A stretch of 57,558 nucleotides of DNA from CBFDCQ01 sp965603355 (GCA_965603355.1 CBFDCQ010000011.1:1-57558); one strand, 5' to 3'; shown: positions 8,489 through 17,425, counted from the first letter of the stretch. Numbers and translations are program-made. Notes: a model not told the origin generated them from the letters alone.

Positions 8489-10066
8489 CTACCGTCTCGC
8501 CAGTCTGATAGTGAAGACGGCCAGCCCGACCATGGCCAACACGATCCCGCCAAAAAGGGCGATCGTAAGCCCGAGGTTCACCTTGCTCTTGACGCTTATG
8601 CGAAACTCTTTCTCGGGCGACTGCACTGGTTGTCCCTGGTACTGGCACTTCACGACGGCACGCAGGTCGTAAATGCCAGTGCCGATGCTTTCCGGCAGCA
8701 TCACGCTGATATCCGCCGGCATCTCTTCCCTGGGTTTCATCTCGGCGAAAAGATCAGGTGTTATATTCACTATCCAATCGTAGGGTTTGATCGTCTCGAG
8801 CCGCACCTCCCGCAGCGTTGCCGTGCCGGAGTTCTTGATCACGACGCGAATCTCAACCGGCTGTTCCGGCTGCGTTTCGAAGTACAGGTTTGGCGCGTCT
8901 ATCCGCAGCTCGGGTCTGCCGCGCGGCGTCAGTCGCAGCATCTCGTATCCGACCTTCAAAGCCTCTATCTGTTCGGCGGTCACTGGTTTCGGGGCAATAT
9001 CGGCCTCAAGTACCTTAAGCTGCCTTACGGCTTTCTCAGGGCCCACCACAGCGAAAAAGTCGATCGATTTGTCGAGAAAGTCCTCGGACGTCTCCTCGGG
9101 AACATAGCAGTGTACTTCAAGATTGCGCTTAGCCACGCGCTCGGGAAACTTGACTTCGGTCAACACATTACCCTGGTCGTCAAACCTGCCCCGTATGTAG
9201 TCAGGCAGGTTGACAACTTCGAGCGTAAACGTCGCGGCATCCTCGGCGAGCCGCTCCAAATCCACGTCGAACTCCACCGTCGAGCCGGCGTTACCCTCCT
9301 GCGCGAACTGGATCGAGGTTACCCTCGGGATATCTTCACCAGACCGTTTCTCCATGTAGACCGTTCTGTTGTCAACCTTGCTCAGGTACTCAATCCTGAG
9401 CTGTACCGCGTCTATCTGCTGCTGCTGGAGGACAAATTTATCCGTGTATTGCTCCTCGTAACCGAGACTTGGTATCACTATCTCGAATGGTTTTCCAATC
9501 TGAATGTTCGTAGCGAGGACAGTGATGAGTATGTTCTCGATACGAAGCCGCTCCTTGATCTCATTCATGTTCTCAAGGTCCTGGTCGGTTACGATGGCCT
9601 CCATCACATTGGACGTGTTCTTAAGCGTGAACTCCAGCACGCGCTTCTTTTCCTCGTTGAGACTCTGTGTCGCCTCGATCACAGATATGCGGGAAGCGTT
9701 TTGTAGAAAGCTCAACTCGGTTTGGCGGAGAGCTATTACCGCGGTTTCGTAGGCGGTTTGCGCATCCTCCAAGTCTGTCAACGCTTTTTGATGCCGCTGG
9801 CCTGAGACGTAGAGTTTATCGTACAGCTCTTTCATCCCCGTGTATTCGGTTTTCTTCCGGTTTAGGTTGTTCAGAGCGTTCTGCAGCGTGATTCTCGCCG
9901 TCTTGAGCTGCAACAGTTTGAGTTCCCTCTCCTTGCTTATGGTGGTGCTGTCCGTAAGATCCGATGGGAGTTCCATCGTTGCAGCTTGCGTCTGTCCCAG
10001 GACGCCTTTTAGAGGTAACAACACAAGCAAGGCCAGCAACACCATTCGTTTCGGCAAAAACTTCAT
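8489..10066 (-). CDS. Membrane-anchored coiled-coil protein with NEW3/CARDB-like beta domains (COG1470-like)
   Basis: A 525-residue protein with a signal peptide (MKFLPKR then a Leu-rich core, cut near LGQ). Residues about 40-160 are helical with heptad-like Leu/Ile spacing and should form a coiled-coil hairpin. Beta-rich domains follow, including one near residues 370-470 of the NEW3/CARDB type (ELRIDAPNLYFETQPEQPVE, then IRVVIKNSGTATLREVRLE). A single membrane helix close to the C-terminus (about 500-522) ends in Arg residues, so nearly all of the protein lies in the periplasm with a short tail inside. It heads the TolC/ABC operon, 133 bp upstream of the TolC-like gene. A coiled-coil plus beta-domain layout recalls membrane fusion proteins, but the anchor is at the other end. 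The adaptor role is inference. Confidence 0.65.
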   Translation of the reverse strand: MKFLPKRMVLLALLVLLPLKGVLGQTQAATMELPSDLTDSTTISKERELKLLQLKTARITLQNALNNLNRKKTEYTGMKELYDKLYVSGQRHQKALTDLEDAQTAYETAVIALRQTELSFLQNASRISVIEATQSLNEEKKRVLEFTLKNTSNVMEAIVTDQDLENMNEIKERLRIENILITVLATNIQIGKPFEIVIPSLGYEEQYTDKFVLQQQQIDAVQLRIEYLSKVDNRTVYMEKRSGEDIPRVTSIQFAQEGNAGSTVEFDVDLERLAEDAATFTLEVVNLPDYIRGRFDDQGNVLTEVKFPERVAKRNLEVHCYVPEETSEDFLDKSIDFFAVVGPEKAVRQLKVLEADIAPKPVTAEQIEALKVGYEMLRLTPRGRPELRIDAPNLYFETQPEQPVEIRVVIKNSGTATLREVRLETIKPYDWIVNITPDLFAEMKPREEMPADISVMLPESIGTGIYDLRAVVKCQYQGQPVQSPEKEFRISVKSKVNLGLTIALFGGIVLAMVGLAVFTIRLARR

Positions 10067-10225
10067 ATCGTCTTTTCTCCGCAGAATATGTCAGAAACCA
10101 CAGTCATAGTGTTCACAGTGTCTTGATGCTATACGGATTTGAAACCCAAAAGGTTACAGGAATTCGTCCCAAATATGCATCGTCCAACTGTATATATAAC
10201 CCCTCAAACCGTCACAAGTTCCATC

Positions 10226-10255
10226 ATGTTAGCAGACACCGCTCCTTTCTGTCAA
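10226..10255 (-). promoter_or_regulatory. Sigma70-like promoter of the NEW3/TolC/ABC operon
   Basis: On the minus strand, TTGACA (10250-10255) and TAACAT (10226-10231) are separated by 18 nt, about 160 nt upstream of the ATG at 10066. The -35 box is perfect and the -10 box matches 4 of 6. Confidence 0.55.
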
Positions 10256-10359
10256 CTATTTCCGCCTGAGCCGAGTTTGTGCGCGCACTCTGGTGCAGCG
10301 TCGACACGAGCGGATATGGTGCGAAGAGGCGAGCCAAGTCCAGACACCGAACAGACGAA

Positions 10360-10438
10360 TGGTCGGGGTGAGAGGATTTGAACCTCCGGCCTCCTCGTCC
10401 CGAACGAGGCGCGCTAAACCAAGCTGCGCCACACCCCG
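10360..10438 (-). tRNA. tRNA-Pro(CGG)
   Basis: A full cloverleaf reads on the minus strand. The acceptor stem CGGGGTG (10432-10438) pairs with CACCCCG (10364-10370). The D-arm has a GCGC/GCGC stem, the anticodon stem is CCTCG/CGAGG around loop TTCGGGA, giving anticodon CGG, and the T-arm contains GGTTCAAATCC. The C1-G72 pair is usual for bacterial tRNA-Pro. Discriminator A is followed by a genome-encoded CCA (10360-10362). A strong promoter lies about 60 nt upstream. Confidence 0.96.
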
Positions 10439-10499
10439 ACCGATCAAGAAAAGGGGGACTGACACAACCGAAAACGTGTCTGTACCCCTTCTTTAGGAT

Positions 10500-10527
10500 C
10501 TTATACGACAATGACGGTTCTTGTCAA
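10500..10527 (-). promoter_or_regulatory. Sigma70-like promoter of tRNA-Pro
   Basis: Minus strand TTGACA (10522-10527), a 16-nt spacer, and TATAAG (10500-10505). The predicted start lies near 10493, about 55 nt before the mature tRNA 5' end. Both boxes are near consensus, as expected for a tRNA gene. Confidence 0.7.
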
Positions 10528-10604
10528 GCCAAAGTTGAATAGAGGTTGTTGATGGTAGGCAAGAAGAAGGGAGTCCGCTCATTCGCGCTGCCGGAAGTCT
10601 TGGC

Positions 10605-10880
10605 TCTAGTGAGGATAAATTCTGTCGAGCGTTCTGTACTGTATCGCTTCGGAGACGTGCTCCTCGCGGATGGTCTCCTCGCCGGCGAGGTCCGCAATCG
10701 TGCGTGAGACCTTGAGAATTCTGTCGTAGGCTCGAGCGCTGAACCCGAGCTGCGTGATCGCCATCTTCAGCAGTTCGCCGGCGCCGTCGTTCAGAGTGCA
10801 GTGCTGCTCAAGCTGAGCGGGCATGAGTTGCGCGTTGCTGTGCACGCCGCTGTCGCCGAACGAGCGCGGTGACTGGACTA
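10605..10880 (-). pseudogene. Fragment of a second comM/yifB gene (3' end only)
   Basis: About 275 bp that repeat the 3' end of the comM gene at 14901-16436. Its last 79 codons are open and match the intact protein at 72 of 79 residues by my count, with the last 50 almost unchanged (IADLAGEETIREEHVSEAIQ in both). Many DNA differences are silent. Homology starts exactly at the stop codon (ctagtgagg in both copies) and fades near 10880 after a loss of about 27 bp relative to comM, which breaks the frame. No AAA core is present. It lies between tRNA-Pro and the putA region. The silent divergence fits an old second allele better than a recent duplication. Confidence 0.85.
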
Positions 10881-11018
10881 ACGTCGGTCACGTTTGATGT
10901 TATGGCCAACGCCCTTTCCGTGTGTGCACCAGAATGACGCGAGGGCCTATATTTCAACTGACTGCGTAGAAGAGAATTTGTGAAGCTATTAACAACGCAG
11001 ATCGTGGAACTCGAGTCC

Positions 11019-11234
11019 CTATGAAGTCCTGAATCCGATCTTTCTTTTCGAGTAAGCGACAAGTTCTCTTCGCAGGTTCCTGACCAAGTCCGCCACGGGA
11101 CGGATGGCACATAAGTAACGGCACCAGGGACGCCTGACGAAGAGAGAGACAAGCAGGACTATGGCCAACAGTCCGACCTGAAAAGCGGTGCTGGTCCGTT
11201 CGAAGAGCACACCACGAGATGCGAGGAATGTCAT
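11019..11234 (-). pseudogene. Fragment of a membrane 4Fe-4S protein (NosR/NapH-like C-terminal part)
   Basis: A 71-residue open frame with one hydrophobic segment (VGLLAIVLLVSLFV) followed by RRPWCRYLCAIRPVADLVR. This is the usual junction between the last membrane helix and a cysteine motif in membrane polyferredoxins of the NosR/NapH/FMN-binding type, where the family has RPWCRYLCP. Here Pro after the second Cys is replaced by Ala, and no full CxxCxxxCP cluster follows. The rest of such a protein is missing. It could be a short real protein, but its place between a comM fragment and putA argues for a remnant. Confidence 0.45.
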
Positions 11235-11296
11235 AATGTTAGGCCCTGCATTGTGAACTCACCGGAACTCCGTGGCCCCTTTTCCCTGCTCTGCAG

Positions 11297-14200
11297 TCAG
11301 TCGACCCACTCATCGTCTTTACGGATCGGCGCAAAGCCCCGACGCATAGTATTTTCAGTTACCACGTAAGGATCCATAAAGTGAAGCAGGTAATCATGAC
11401 CACCCGACTTGGTACCCACACCCGACATCCGGGACCCCCCAAATGGCTGACGCCCCACCAGCGCCCCTGTAACGCCCCGGTTCAGGTAGAGATTGCCAAC
11501 GCGAAACTCACGCCAGGCACGTTCGAGATGCTTGGGGCTGCGGCTGAACACTCCGCCGGTAAGCGCGAAAGGCGTCGAGTTAGCCCAGTCCAGGGCTTGA
11601 TCGAAGTTCTTCGCCCGCATCACGGCCAGCACCGGTCCAAAGACCTCCTCCTGGGCTAGCCGGTGTCGCGGCTCAATATCGCCGATGATCGTTATCGGTA
11701 CGCAATAGCCTGTCTCCGGCACTGTGCTCGAGTAGAGCAACGTACCTTCGCGCTTGCCGATCTCGATATACTCCAGAATGCTCTTCTGAGCTGTCACATC
11801 CACGACCGGCCCCATAGCATTTGCCGGATCTTCTGCCGGGCCAACTTTCATCGAGTCAGCGGCCCTTACCAGCCGCTCCACGAACCGTTCGTAGCTAGCG
11901 TCAAGAACAATCACGCGCGAGCAAGCGGAGCACTTCTGCCCCTGAAAGCCGAACGCCGAATACAATACGCGCGGTACTGCCTCATCCAGGTCAGCATCAT
12001 CGTCGATGATGATGGCGTTCTTCCCGCCCATCTCGCAGATGACCTTTTTGACATTTGTCTGGCCCGGATGAACCTCAGCGGCTTTCTCCACGATGCCTAG
12101 CCCCACCTCCATCGAACCCGTAAACGCGATGACGCTGATGTGGGGGTGCTCGACCAGGAAGTCGCCTATAACACTGCCCCGGCCCGGCGTGAAGTTGAAC
12201 ACGCCCGCGGGCAAACCGACTTCCTCGAAAATCTCAACCAAGTGGTGACCGGTCCCGCACGAAAAGCTGGCAGGCTTAAAGACCACACAGTTTCCGGTCA
12301 CAATGGCCGCGGAAGTCATGCCGCAGGCAATAGCCAACGGGAAATTCCACGGTGCTATGACGGCCGCGATGCCCCTGGGTTCGTAGAAATGGAGGTTTAC
12401 TTCCCCTGCCAGCGAGCCCATGCGTTTCGGTGTGCCCAAGCGAATCATCTCCCGCCCATAGTATTCCAAGAAGTCGATCGCTTCAGTAACATCGGCATGA
12501 GCCTCATCCCACTGCTTGCCAACTTCCAGAACCTGCCACGCCGACAGTTCATGCAAGCGCCTGCGGGCAGCGTTTGCCGCCTTGAACAGGTATTCAGCCC
12601 GCTCACGTGGTTCGGTGTCCCGCCAGGCAGGGAAAGCTCTTTTGGCGGCGGCAATAGCCGCTTCCACTTCCTCCGTGCCCGCCAGGCAAACATTGCCGAT
12701 CGCCTCCAGGGGATTGGCTGGGTTGACCGACTGGATCCGGTCGTTGGTCGCCATCTCCCTGCCGTCGATAAACAAGCAATAGGTCTTGCCGAGAAGGCGT
12801 CGCACCTGGGCAATGGCACTCGGGAATGCGTTCCGTTCACTTGCCTTTGTGAAGTCGGCCGCAGGCTCGTTCCGGAAGAGCGGCACAGCCTCAGAATCCG
12901 GCGCGGGATGAGCAGCGGATTCTGAGGACTTGGCCAATTCCTGTCTTACGGTTTCCTCAGGATCTTCGAGAAGCTTCTCGGCCTCCGTGTCCTCGGCGAA
13001 ACTCTGGCGCAAGAAAGACTCGTTGGCCGTATTCTCAAGAAGCCGGCGTACCAAGTAGGCCATGCCGGGCACCATTTCGCCGTAGGGGCAATACAGGCGG
13101 AGGCGCTTGGCAACATTCAATAAGCCCTTCCGAACTGGTTCCGCCATTCCGTAAAGCACCTGGAACTCATATCGGTCATCGGGAACACCGAGCGCTTGTG
13201 CATGTTCCATTACGGAGGCAATAGAACGGATATTATGGGACCCGCATGCCAAGTGGCAGTGTTCATGGTGTTCAAGGATCTTCCTGACGTGGCGCTCAAA
13301 CGCCGCGTCCGTTTCCGCCTTGAGCGTCCACACGGGAACCTTCCAGTAGTTCAGCTTTGCAATGACTGTCTCATAGTCCCAGTAAGCGCCCTTCACAAGC
13401 CTGACGGAGATGGGCAGGTGGTTCTTTTGCGACCAGGCCAGCAGGCCCTCGAGATCCCTGTCGGTGTCGCGCAGGTACGACTGCAGCACGATCCCAAAGT
13501 GTGGGTAGTCACAGTATTCCAAGCGCATGCGCCGGTAAAGCTCCAGGGTGATATCTTTGAACTTGTACGACTCCATGTCAATACACAAGAAACCCTCCAG
13601 TTCAATCACCTTGTCCATGATCCGTTTCATGCGGTCCATAATGCCCACGACGGAGCCTTCAAAATCCCGGGGATTGGTTTGCGAATACAGAGTCGTGGGC
13701 TTCACGGCCACATTGACCTTGGGGGCGTGCCCCCAGTCCAGTTCAGGGCTCCCGCCGTTTCCCTTGAGCGGCGTCCACTTCCCGCAGACATCCTTCATCG
13801 CATCAAGCAGTTTCAGATATGTGTCGACATACTCCTCCGCTTCGTACTCGCTGACCGTGGCCTCGCCAAGGATATCCACCACAAGAGCAAAACCTTGTCT
13901 GCGAAGCTCTTCCATATTCTTCAGCGCTTCGCCGGCTTTCTCACCCACGATAAACTGCTTGGCCATGTTACGGATGTTCATCCGAATGGCTCTGTTGAGA
14001 ACGGCCGCGCCCAGTTTCCCGCCAAACGACGTCGATTTTGCGCCCCATTTCAGGATCGCGGGAACGTCTTGGCTATCCGCCGCGAAATACTCCCTGATAT
14101 GGTTGGTCAATGACTTGTCGGCAGTCAGGCATGGGAACACGTCGATAAAGCGAAACATCTGGACCTTGAAGTCTTCACTCTTCATGATCCTGTCCATAAC

Positions 14201-14311
14201 CTTGCCGATCCAGTGCTCTTTGTCGAAAATGGACGGTGTCTCACCCTTGATGCTCGCGAAGAACTGTCGTCCGCGCTCAATGATCTTCGCATTGAGTTCT
14301 TTGTCCTTCAT
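11297..14311 (-). CDS. putA: Bifunctional proline dehydrogenase / glutamate-semialdehyde dehydrogenase PutA
   Basis: A 1004-residue enzyme that oxidises proline to glutamate in two steps with substrate channelling. The N-terminal half holds the FAD-binding proline dehydrogenase barrel (for example VRLVKGAYWDYETVIAKLNY and YEFQVLYGMAEPVRKGL). The C-terminal half is an aldehyde dehydrogenase with the NAD+ site (APWNFPLAIACGMTSAA), general base Glu in VICEMGGKNA and catalytic Cys in FGFQGQKCSACS. There is no N-terminal DNA-binding ribbon-helix-helix, so this is the minimal, non-regulatory PutA type known from Geobacter. GGGAG lies 4 nt before the ATG. No proline transporter is nearby. It is flanked by remnants (comM fragment, 4Fe-4S fragment, transposase remnant), so transfer or rearrangement is likely, but the gene itself is intact. 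Confidence 0.95.
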   Translation of the reverse strand: MKDKELNAKIIERGRQFFASIKGETPSIFDKEHWIGKVMDRIMKSEDFKVQMFRFIDVFPCLTADKSLTNHIREYFAADSQDVPAILKWGAKSTSFGGKLGAAVLNRAIRMNIRNMAKQFIVGEKAGEALKNMEELRRQGFALVVDILGEATVSEYEAEEYVDTYLKLLDAMKDVCGKWTPLKGNGGSPELDWGHAPKVNVAVKPTTLYSQTNPRDFEGSVVGIMDRMKRIMDKVIELEGFLCIDMESYKFKDITLELYRRMRLEYCDYPHFGIVLQSYLRDTDRDLEGLLAWSQKNHLPISVRLVKGAYWDYETVIAKLNYWKVPVWTLKAETDAAFERHVRKILEHHEHCHLACGSHNIRSIASVMEHAQALGVPDDRYEFQVLYGMAEPVRKGLLNVAKRLRLYCPYGEMVPGMAYLVRRLLENTANESFLRQSFAEDTEAEKLLEDPEETVRQELAKSSESAAHPAPDSEAVPLFRNEPAADFTKASERNAFPSAIAQVRRLLGKTYCLFIDGREMATNDRIQSVNPANPLEAIGNVCLAGTEEVEAAIAAAKRAFPAWRDTEPRERAEYLFKAANAARRRLHELSAWQVLEVGKQWDEAHADVTEAIDFLEYYGREMIRLGTPKRMGSLAGEVNLHFYEPRGIAAVIAPWNFPLAIACGMTSAAIVTGNCVVFKPASFSCGTGHHLVEIFEEVGLPAGVFNFTPGRGSVIGDFLVEHPHISVIAFTGSMEVGLGIVEKAAEVHPGQTNVKKVICEMGGKNAIIIDDDADLDEAVPRVLYSAFGFQGQKCSACSRVIVLDASYERFVERLVRAADSMKVGPAEDPANAMGPVVDVTAQKSILEYIEIGKREGTLLYSSTVPETGYCVPITIIGDIEPRHRLAQEEVFGPVLAVMRAKNFDQALDWANSTPFALTGGVFSRSPKHLERAWREFRVGNLYLNRGVTGALVGRQPFGGSRMSGVGTKSGGHDYLLHFMDPYVVTENTMRRGFAPIRKDDEWVD

Positions 14312-14379
14312 GAATCTCCCTCACTTAGAAGAATCAAGTAAGAAGGGCACGATTGCTTATGAAAACCAAGTGTACGTCT

Positions 14380-14775
14380 TCAGAACATTTGGCACAGTTG
14401 GGTGCTTGAATTGGTGGAGACATTCGGCTTCGTTCCCAGGTTGACAGCTTTTCTTCGAGCCAACGTTTCAGCCTTGAGCTTACTCCGTGTTTCCAGTATT
14501 ACCTCCCTCTCTCCCGAAGTATATATCATCAGGGGTCACGTTGCCAAGCGCCTCGCGATACCGCTGCGAGTTGTGGTAGCCAATGAAGGCGACAATAAGC
14601 CTGTGCGAGGTCCTACGGAGTTGTGTGGACCACAAGCAGCCCCCGTTCCTTCAGAGACCGGTGATACTGTTCGATCTTGCCGTTGGTCTGGGGCTCGTAG
14701 AGACTCGCGAGGATGCGCGTGACCCCACCGCAACAAGTGACACTCTAACCGTATGTGCAACGGTGGCTCATAATC
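14380..14775 (-). pseudogene. Degenerate transposase remnant (IS3/IS481-type integrase core)
   Basis: Minus-strand translation in shifting frames gives the end of an rve-type transposase: ILASLYEPQTNGKIEQYH and RSLKERGLLVVHTTP, then an in-frame TAG, then after a frameshift GYHNSQRYREALGNVTPDD with IYFGRE, then after another shift VILETRSKLKAETLARR and a final stop at 14380-14382. The motif order is the classic C-terminal half of IS3/IS481 elements. At least one stop and two frameshifts show it is dead. The upstream part with the second catalytic Asp is degraded (about 14725-14775), and I find no terminal inverted repeats. It fills most of the gap between putA and comM, which otherwise holds nothing I recognise. 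Confidence 0.8.
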
Positions 14776-14900
14776 AGTTCCAGAGGTATGAGACCGAGAT
14801 CAGTACCTTGTCTCCAGCGTGACCATACAAGTTCGTAGACACCTGAGCGGTCCCCGCAGCGGGTTTGCGCTCATATTGGAACTACGAGTCGGATATACCC

Positions 14901-16436
14901 CTAGTGAGGATACAACCTGTCGAGCGTTCTGTACTGGATTGCTTCCGAGACGTGTTCCTCGCGGATGGTCTCCTCTCCGGCGAGGTCGGCTATGGTGCGC
15001 GACACCTTGAGAATTCTGTCGTACGCACGAGCGCTGAACCCGAGCTGCGTGATCGCCATCTTGAGCAGTTCGCCGGCACCCTCGTTCAGGGCGCAGAACT
15101 TCTCGAGCTGAGCCGGCAGGAGCTGCGCATTGCTGTGCACGCCGCTGTCGCCAAACCGTTCATGCTGGCGCTGGCGAGCGGACTGGACTTGAGCGCGGAT
15201 CTTCGCCGAGGTGATCGTTTTATCCGACTGCCCGGCCAGTTCGCGGTACTTCAACGCGGGCACCTCGACGTGGATGTCTATTCTATCCAGGAGCGGACCG
15301 GAGATTCGCGACATGTACCTGCGGATCTGTCCCGGCTGACATATGCACTCCTTCCTCGGGTCCGTCAGGTACCCGCACGGGCAGGGATTCATGGCGGCAA
15401 CCATCATGAACCGCGACGGATACGATAGGGAGTAACTCGCGCGGGAGATGTGAACGACACCATCCTCGAGCGGTTGTCTCAACGTCTCGAGCACGTCGCG
15501 GTGGAACTCCGGCAGCTCGTCGAGGAACAGCACACCGTTGTGAGACAGACTCACCTCGCCGGGCTTCGGCGGAACACCGCCACCGGCCATCGCGGCATGC
15601 GAGATCGTGTGATGAGGCGATCGGAACGGACGTGCCGCCACGAGCGAGTTGGTCTTGTCGAGCAGGTTCGCCACACTGTGCACCTTGGTGGTCTCAATCG
15701 CCTCGACGAGGATCAGATCCGGCAGAATCGTGGGAAGACGCTTGGCAAGCATGGTCTTTCCGGCGCCCGGCGGACCTATCATCAAAACGTTATGACCGCC
15801 GGCCGCCGCGACGGTCAGCGCACGCTTAACATGTGCCTGGCCCTTGACTTCGGAGATATCCACGTCATACGCGCAACTCCGATCGAACAGCTCCGAGAGG
15901 TTTGTCCGGTGAGGTTCGATCTCAAGCTCGCCCGCCAGAAACGCCACGGCCTCCCTCAAGCTCGAAACGCCGATCACGTCAATACCGTCGACGACACCCG
16001 CCTCCTCGACGCTGTCGCTCGGCACCAGGATTCCCTTCTTCCCTTGCCGCCGTCCCAGCAAAGCCATGGACAGGATGCCCGGTACCTTCCTTGTGGTGCC
16101 GTCGAGGGAAAGCTCGCCGACGATCAGGTAATCTCTCAGATGCTCCGACTCGAACTGACCGGACGCGGCGAGGATCGCCACGGCTATAGGTAGGTCAAGC
16201 CCCGAACCCTCCTTGCGAACGTCCGCGGGAGCAAGGTTGACGGTTATCTGTTTGCCGTGAAAGAGGAATCCGGAGTTCTTTACGGCGGCGCGAACCCTGT
16301 CCTTGCTCTCCTTCACGATGGCGTCGGGCAACCCGACGGTTGAGAAAAAGGGCATCCCACCGCTAAGGTGAACTTGAACGTCCACCTGGTGACCGTCAAC
16401 ACCGACAACTACGCTCGATAGCACCTGCGCTAGCAT
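14901..16436 (-). CDS. comM: YifB/ComM family AAA+ ATPase (Mg-chelatase-like)
   Basis: A 511-residue cytoplasmic helicase-like ATPase. In naturally transformable species ComM drives branch migration during integration of incoming DNA. The N-terminal Lon-protease-like fold is seen at residues 1-170 (GLPDAIVKESKDRVRAA). Walker A GPPGAGKT is at 221-228 and Walker B follows in GVLFLDELPEF. The Mg-chelatase C-terminal lid has the Cys-rich insert MNPCPCGYLTDP plus CICQP, and the C-terminal helical domain ends RTLDRLYPH. The protein is complete and of normal length. A diverged copy of its last 80 codons lies 4 kb away at 10605-10880. The gene seems to be transcribed alone. Confidence 0.95.
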   Translation of the reverse strand: MLAQVLSSVVVGVDGHQVDVQVHLSGGMPFFSTVGLPDAIVKESKDRVRAAVKNSGFLFHGKQITVNLAPADVRKEGSGLDLPIAVAILAASGQFESEHLRDYLIVGELSLDGTTRKVPGILSMALLGRRQGKKGILVPSDSVEEAGVVDGIDVIGVSSLREAVAFLAGELEIEPHRTNLSELFDRSCAYDVDISEVKGQAHVKRALTVAAAGGHNVLMIGPPGAGKTMLAKRLPTILPDLILVEAIETTKVHSVANLLDKTNSLVAARPFRSPHHTISHAAMAGGGVPPKPGEVSLSHNGVLFLDELPEFHRDVLETLRQPLEDGVVHISRASYSLSYPSRFMMVAAMNPCPCGYLTDPRKECICQPGQIRRYMSRISGPLLDRIDIHVEVPALKYRELAGQSDKTITSAKIRAQVQSARQRQHERFGDSGVHSNAQLLPAQLEKFCALNEGAGELLKMAITQLGFSARAYDRILKVSRTIADLAGEETIREEHVSEAIQYRTLDRLYPH

Positions 16437-16477
16437 ATTCTCTCGTCCGAGAAGCAGCCTTTTCTCGATATGACGGC

Positions 16478-16493
16478 TATTCTCGGGAGAATA
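16478..16493. repeat. Short inverted repeat upstream of comM
   Basis: tattctc and gagaata surround gg, a near-perfect 16-bp palindrome about 42 bp before the comM start codon. It could be an operator, but a single copy proves nothing. Confidence 0.25.
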
Positions 16494-16585
16494 TTCCCAA
16501 AAACTTTCAGGATCCCCGCGAGAGACCGCTCAGCAGCCGGTTCCTCTGAGCCCCTACTAGCTACCTCCTGCCCTGCATTTCCTCA

Positions 16586-17425
16586 CTAGCTGACCCTTAG
16601 CGAACCCTTCATGTGCTCGACGTCCAACGCGAACAGGGTCGCCTTGTCACTCTCATCCAGGTCGCCGATGATCTCCTCCAGCCCGTTGACGATCCCGTTC
16701 AGCCTGTCCGCACGCACGATACCGTGTATCGCCGTAGCGTAACCTCGTGTTCTGGTACCCATTCCCGCAAAATCCGCAAAAAGCGGGATTTTTCGGGAAA
16801 CCGCGTCCACAAGGCTTGTTCCTTCCGTGACTATTCCAGCGCCCATCCCAATCTCGAGCAAATACTCCAGTATTTCGTCGAGAAGATCCTCATCGTACAA
16901 GACGAGGATCACGAGTTTCTTCTCGCGGGAAACGGCCTTTTTCGCCTCCTTTTCCTCCTCATACGCGTGGCGCGTTTCCTCCTCGACCAGCACCTTGAAC
17001 ACGTCGTCGCCGGTCTCGGCCTTGACGAGTGTACTCCTGAATTCCGGATTACGGGCAATCCGGGCAATCCGGCTCAGAATGCGGATATGCTGCTCCGGAT
17101 TGCCGGAAGGACCGGTCAGGCCAAAGATTATGTTGACGGGTTTATCGTCAATCGCGCCGAAATCGACGCCCTGTTTGGCGATAGCCAGCCCGATACACAT
17201 CTCGGTCATCCCCTCGCATTTCGCATGTGGGATTGCCACTCCTTCGCCGACCGCGGTCGAGCAAAGCTCCTCGCGTTCGAGCAACGCATTGACGAGCGCA
17301 TCCCTGTCGGGAACTTTTCCCGACCGTGCCATGAGGTCGGCCAACTGTTCCAGGATCTCCCGTTTCGTCTTAGCCTGGATTGAGTTGTCGACGCTCTTTC
17401 TATCTAGTATCTGGTAGACATTCAT
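16586..17425 (-). CDS. PTS EIIA-like protein with C-terminal PII-like domain
   Basis: A 279-residue cytoplasmic protein. Residues 1-150 form a fructose/nitrogen-type EIIA domain with the phosphorylatable His in GEGVAIPHAKC (H67). A charged linker (residues about 150-170, EEEKEAKKAVSREKK) leads to a second domain starting KLVILVLYDEDLLDEILEYL, whose strand-helix order resembles ferredoxin-fold PII-like regulators. That second assignment is inference. Its ATG overlaps the stop of the antiporter gene by 4 bp (ATGA), so the two are translated together and the protein probably senses or controls antiporter activity. No EIIB or EIIC is nearby, so sugar transport is unlikely. Confidence 0.75.
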   Translation of the reverse strand: MNVYQILDRKSVDNSIQAKTKREILEQLADLMARSGKVPDRDALVNALLEREELCSTAVGEGVAIPHAKCEGMTEMCIGLAIAKQGVDFGAIDDKPVNIIFGLTGPSGNPEQHIRILSRIARIARNPEFRSTLVKAETGDDVFKVLVEEETRHAYEEEKEAKKAVSREKKLVILVLYDEDLLDEILEYLLEIGMGAGIVTEGTSLVDAVSRKIPLFADFAGMGTRTRGYATAIHGIVRADRLNGIVNGLEEIIGDLDESDKATLFALDVEHMKGSLRVS

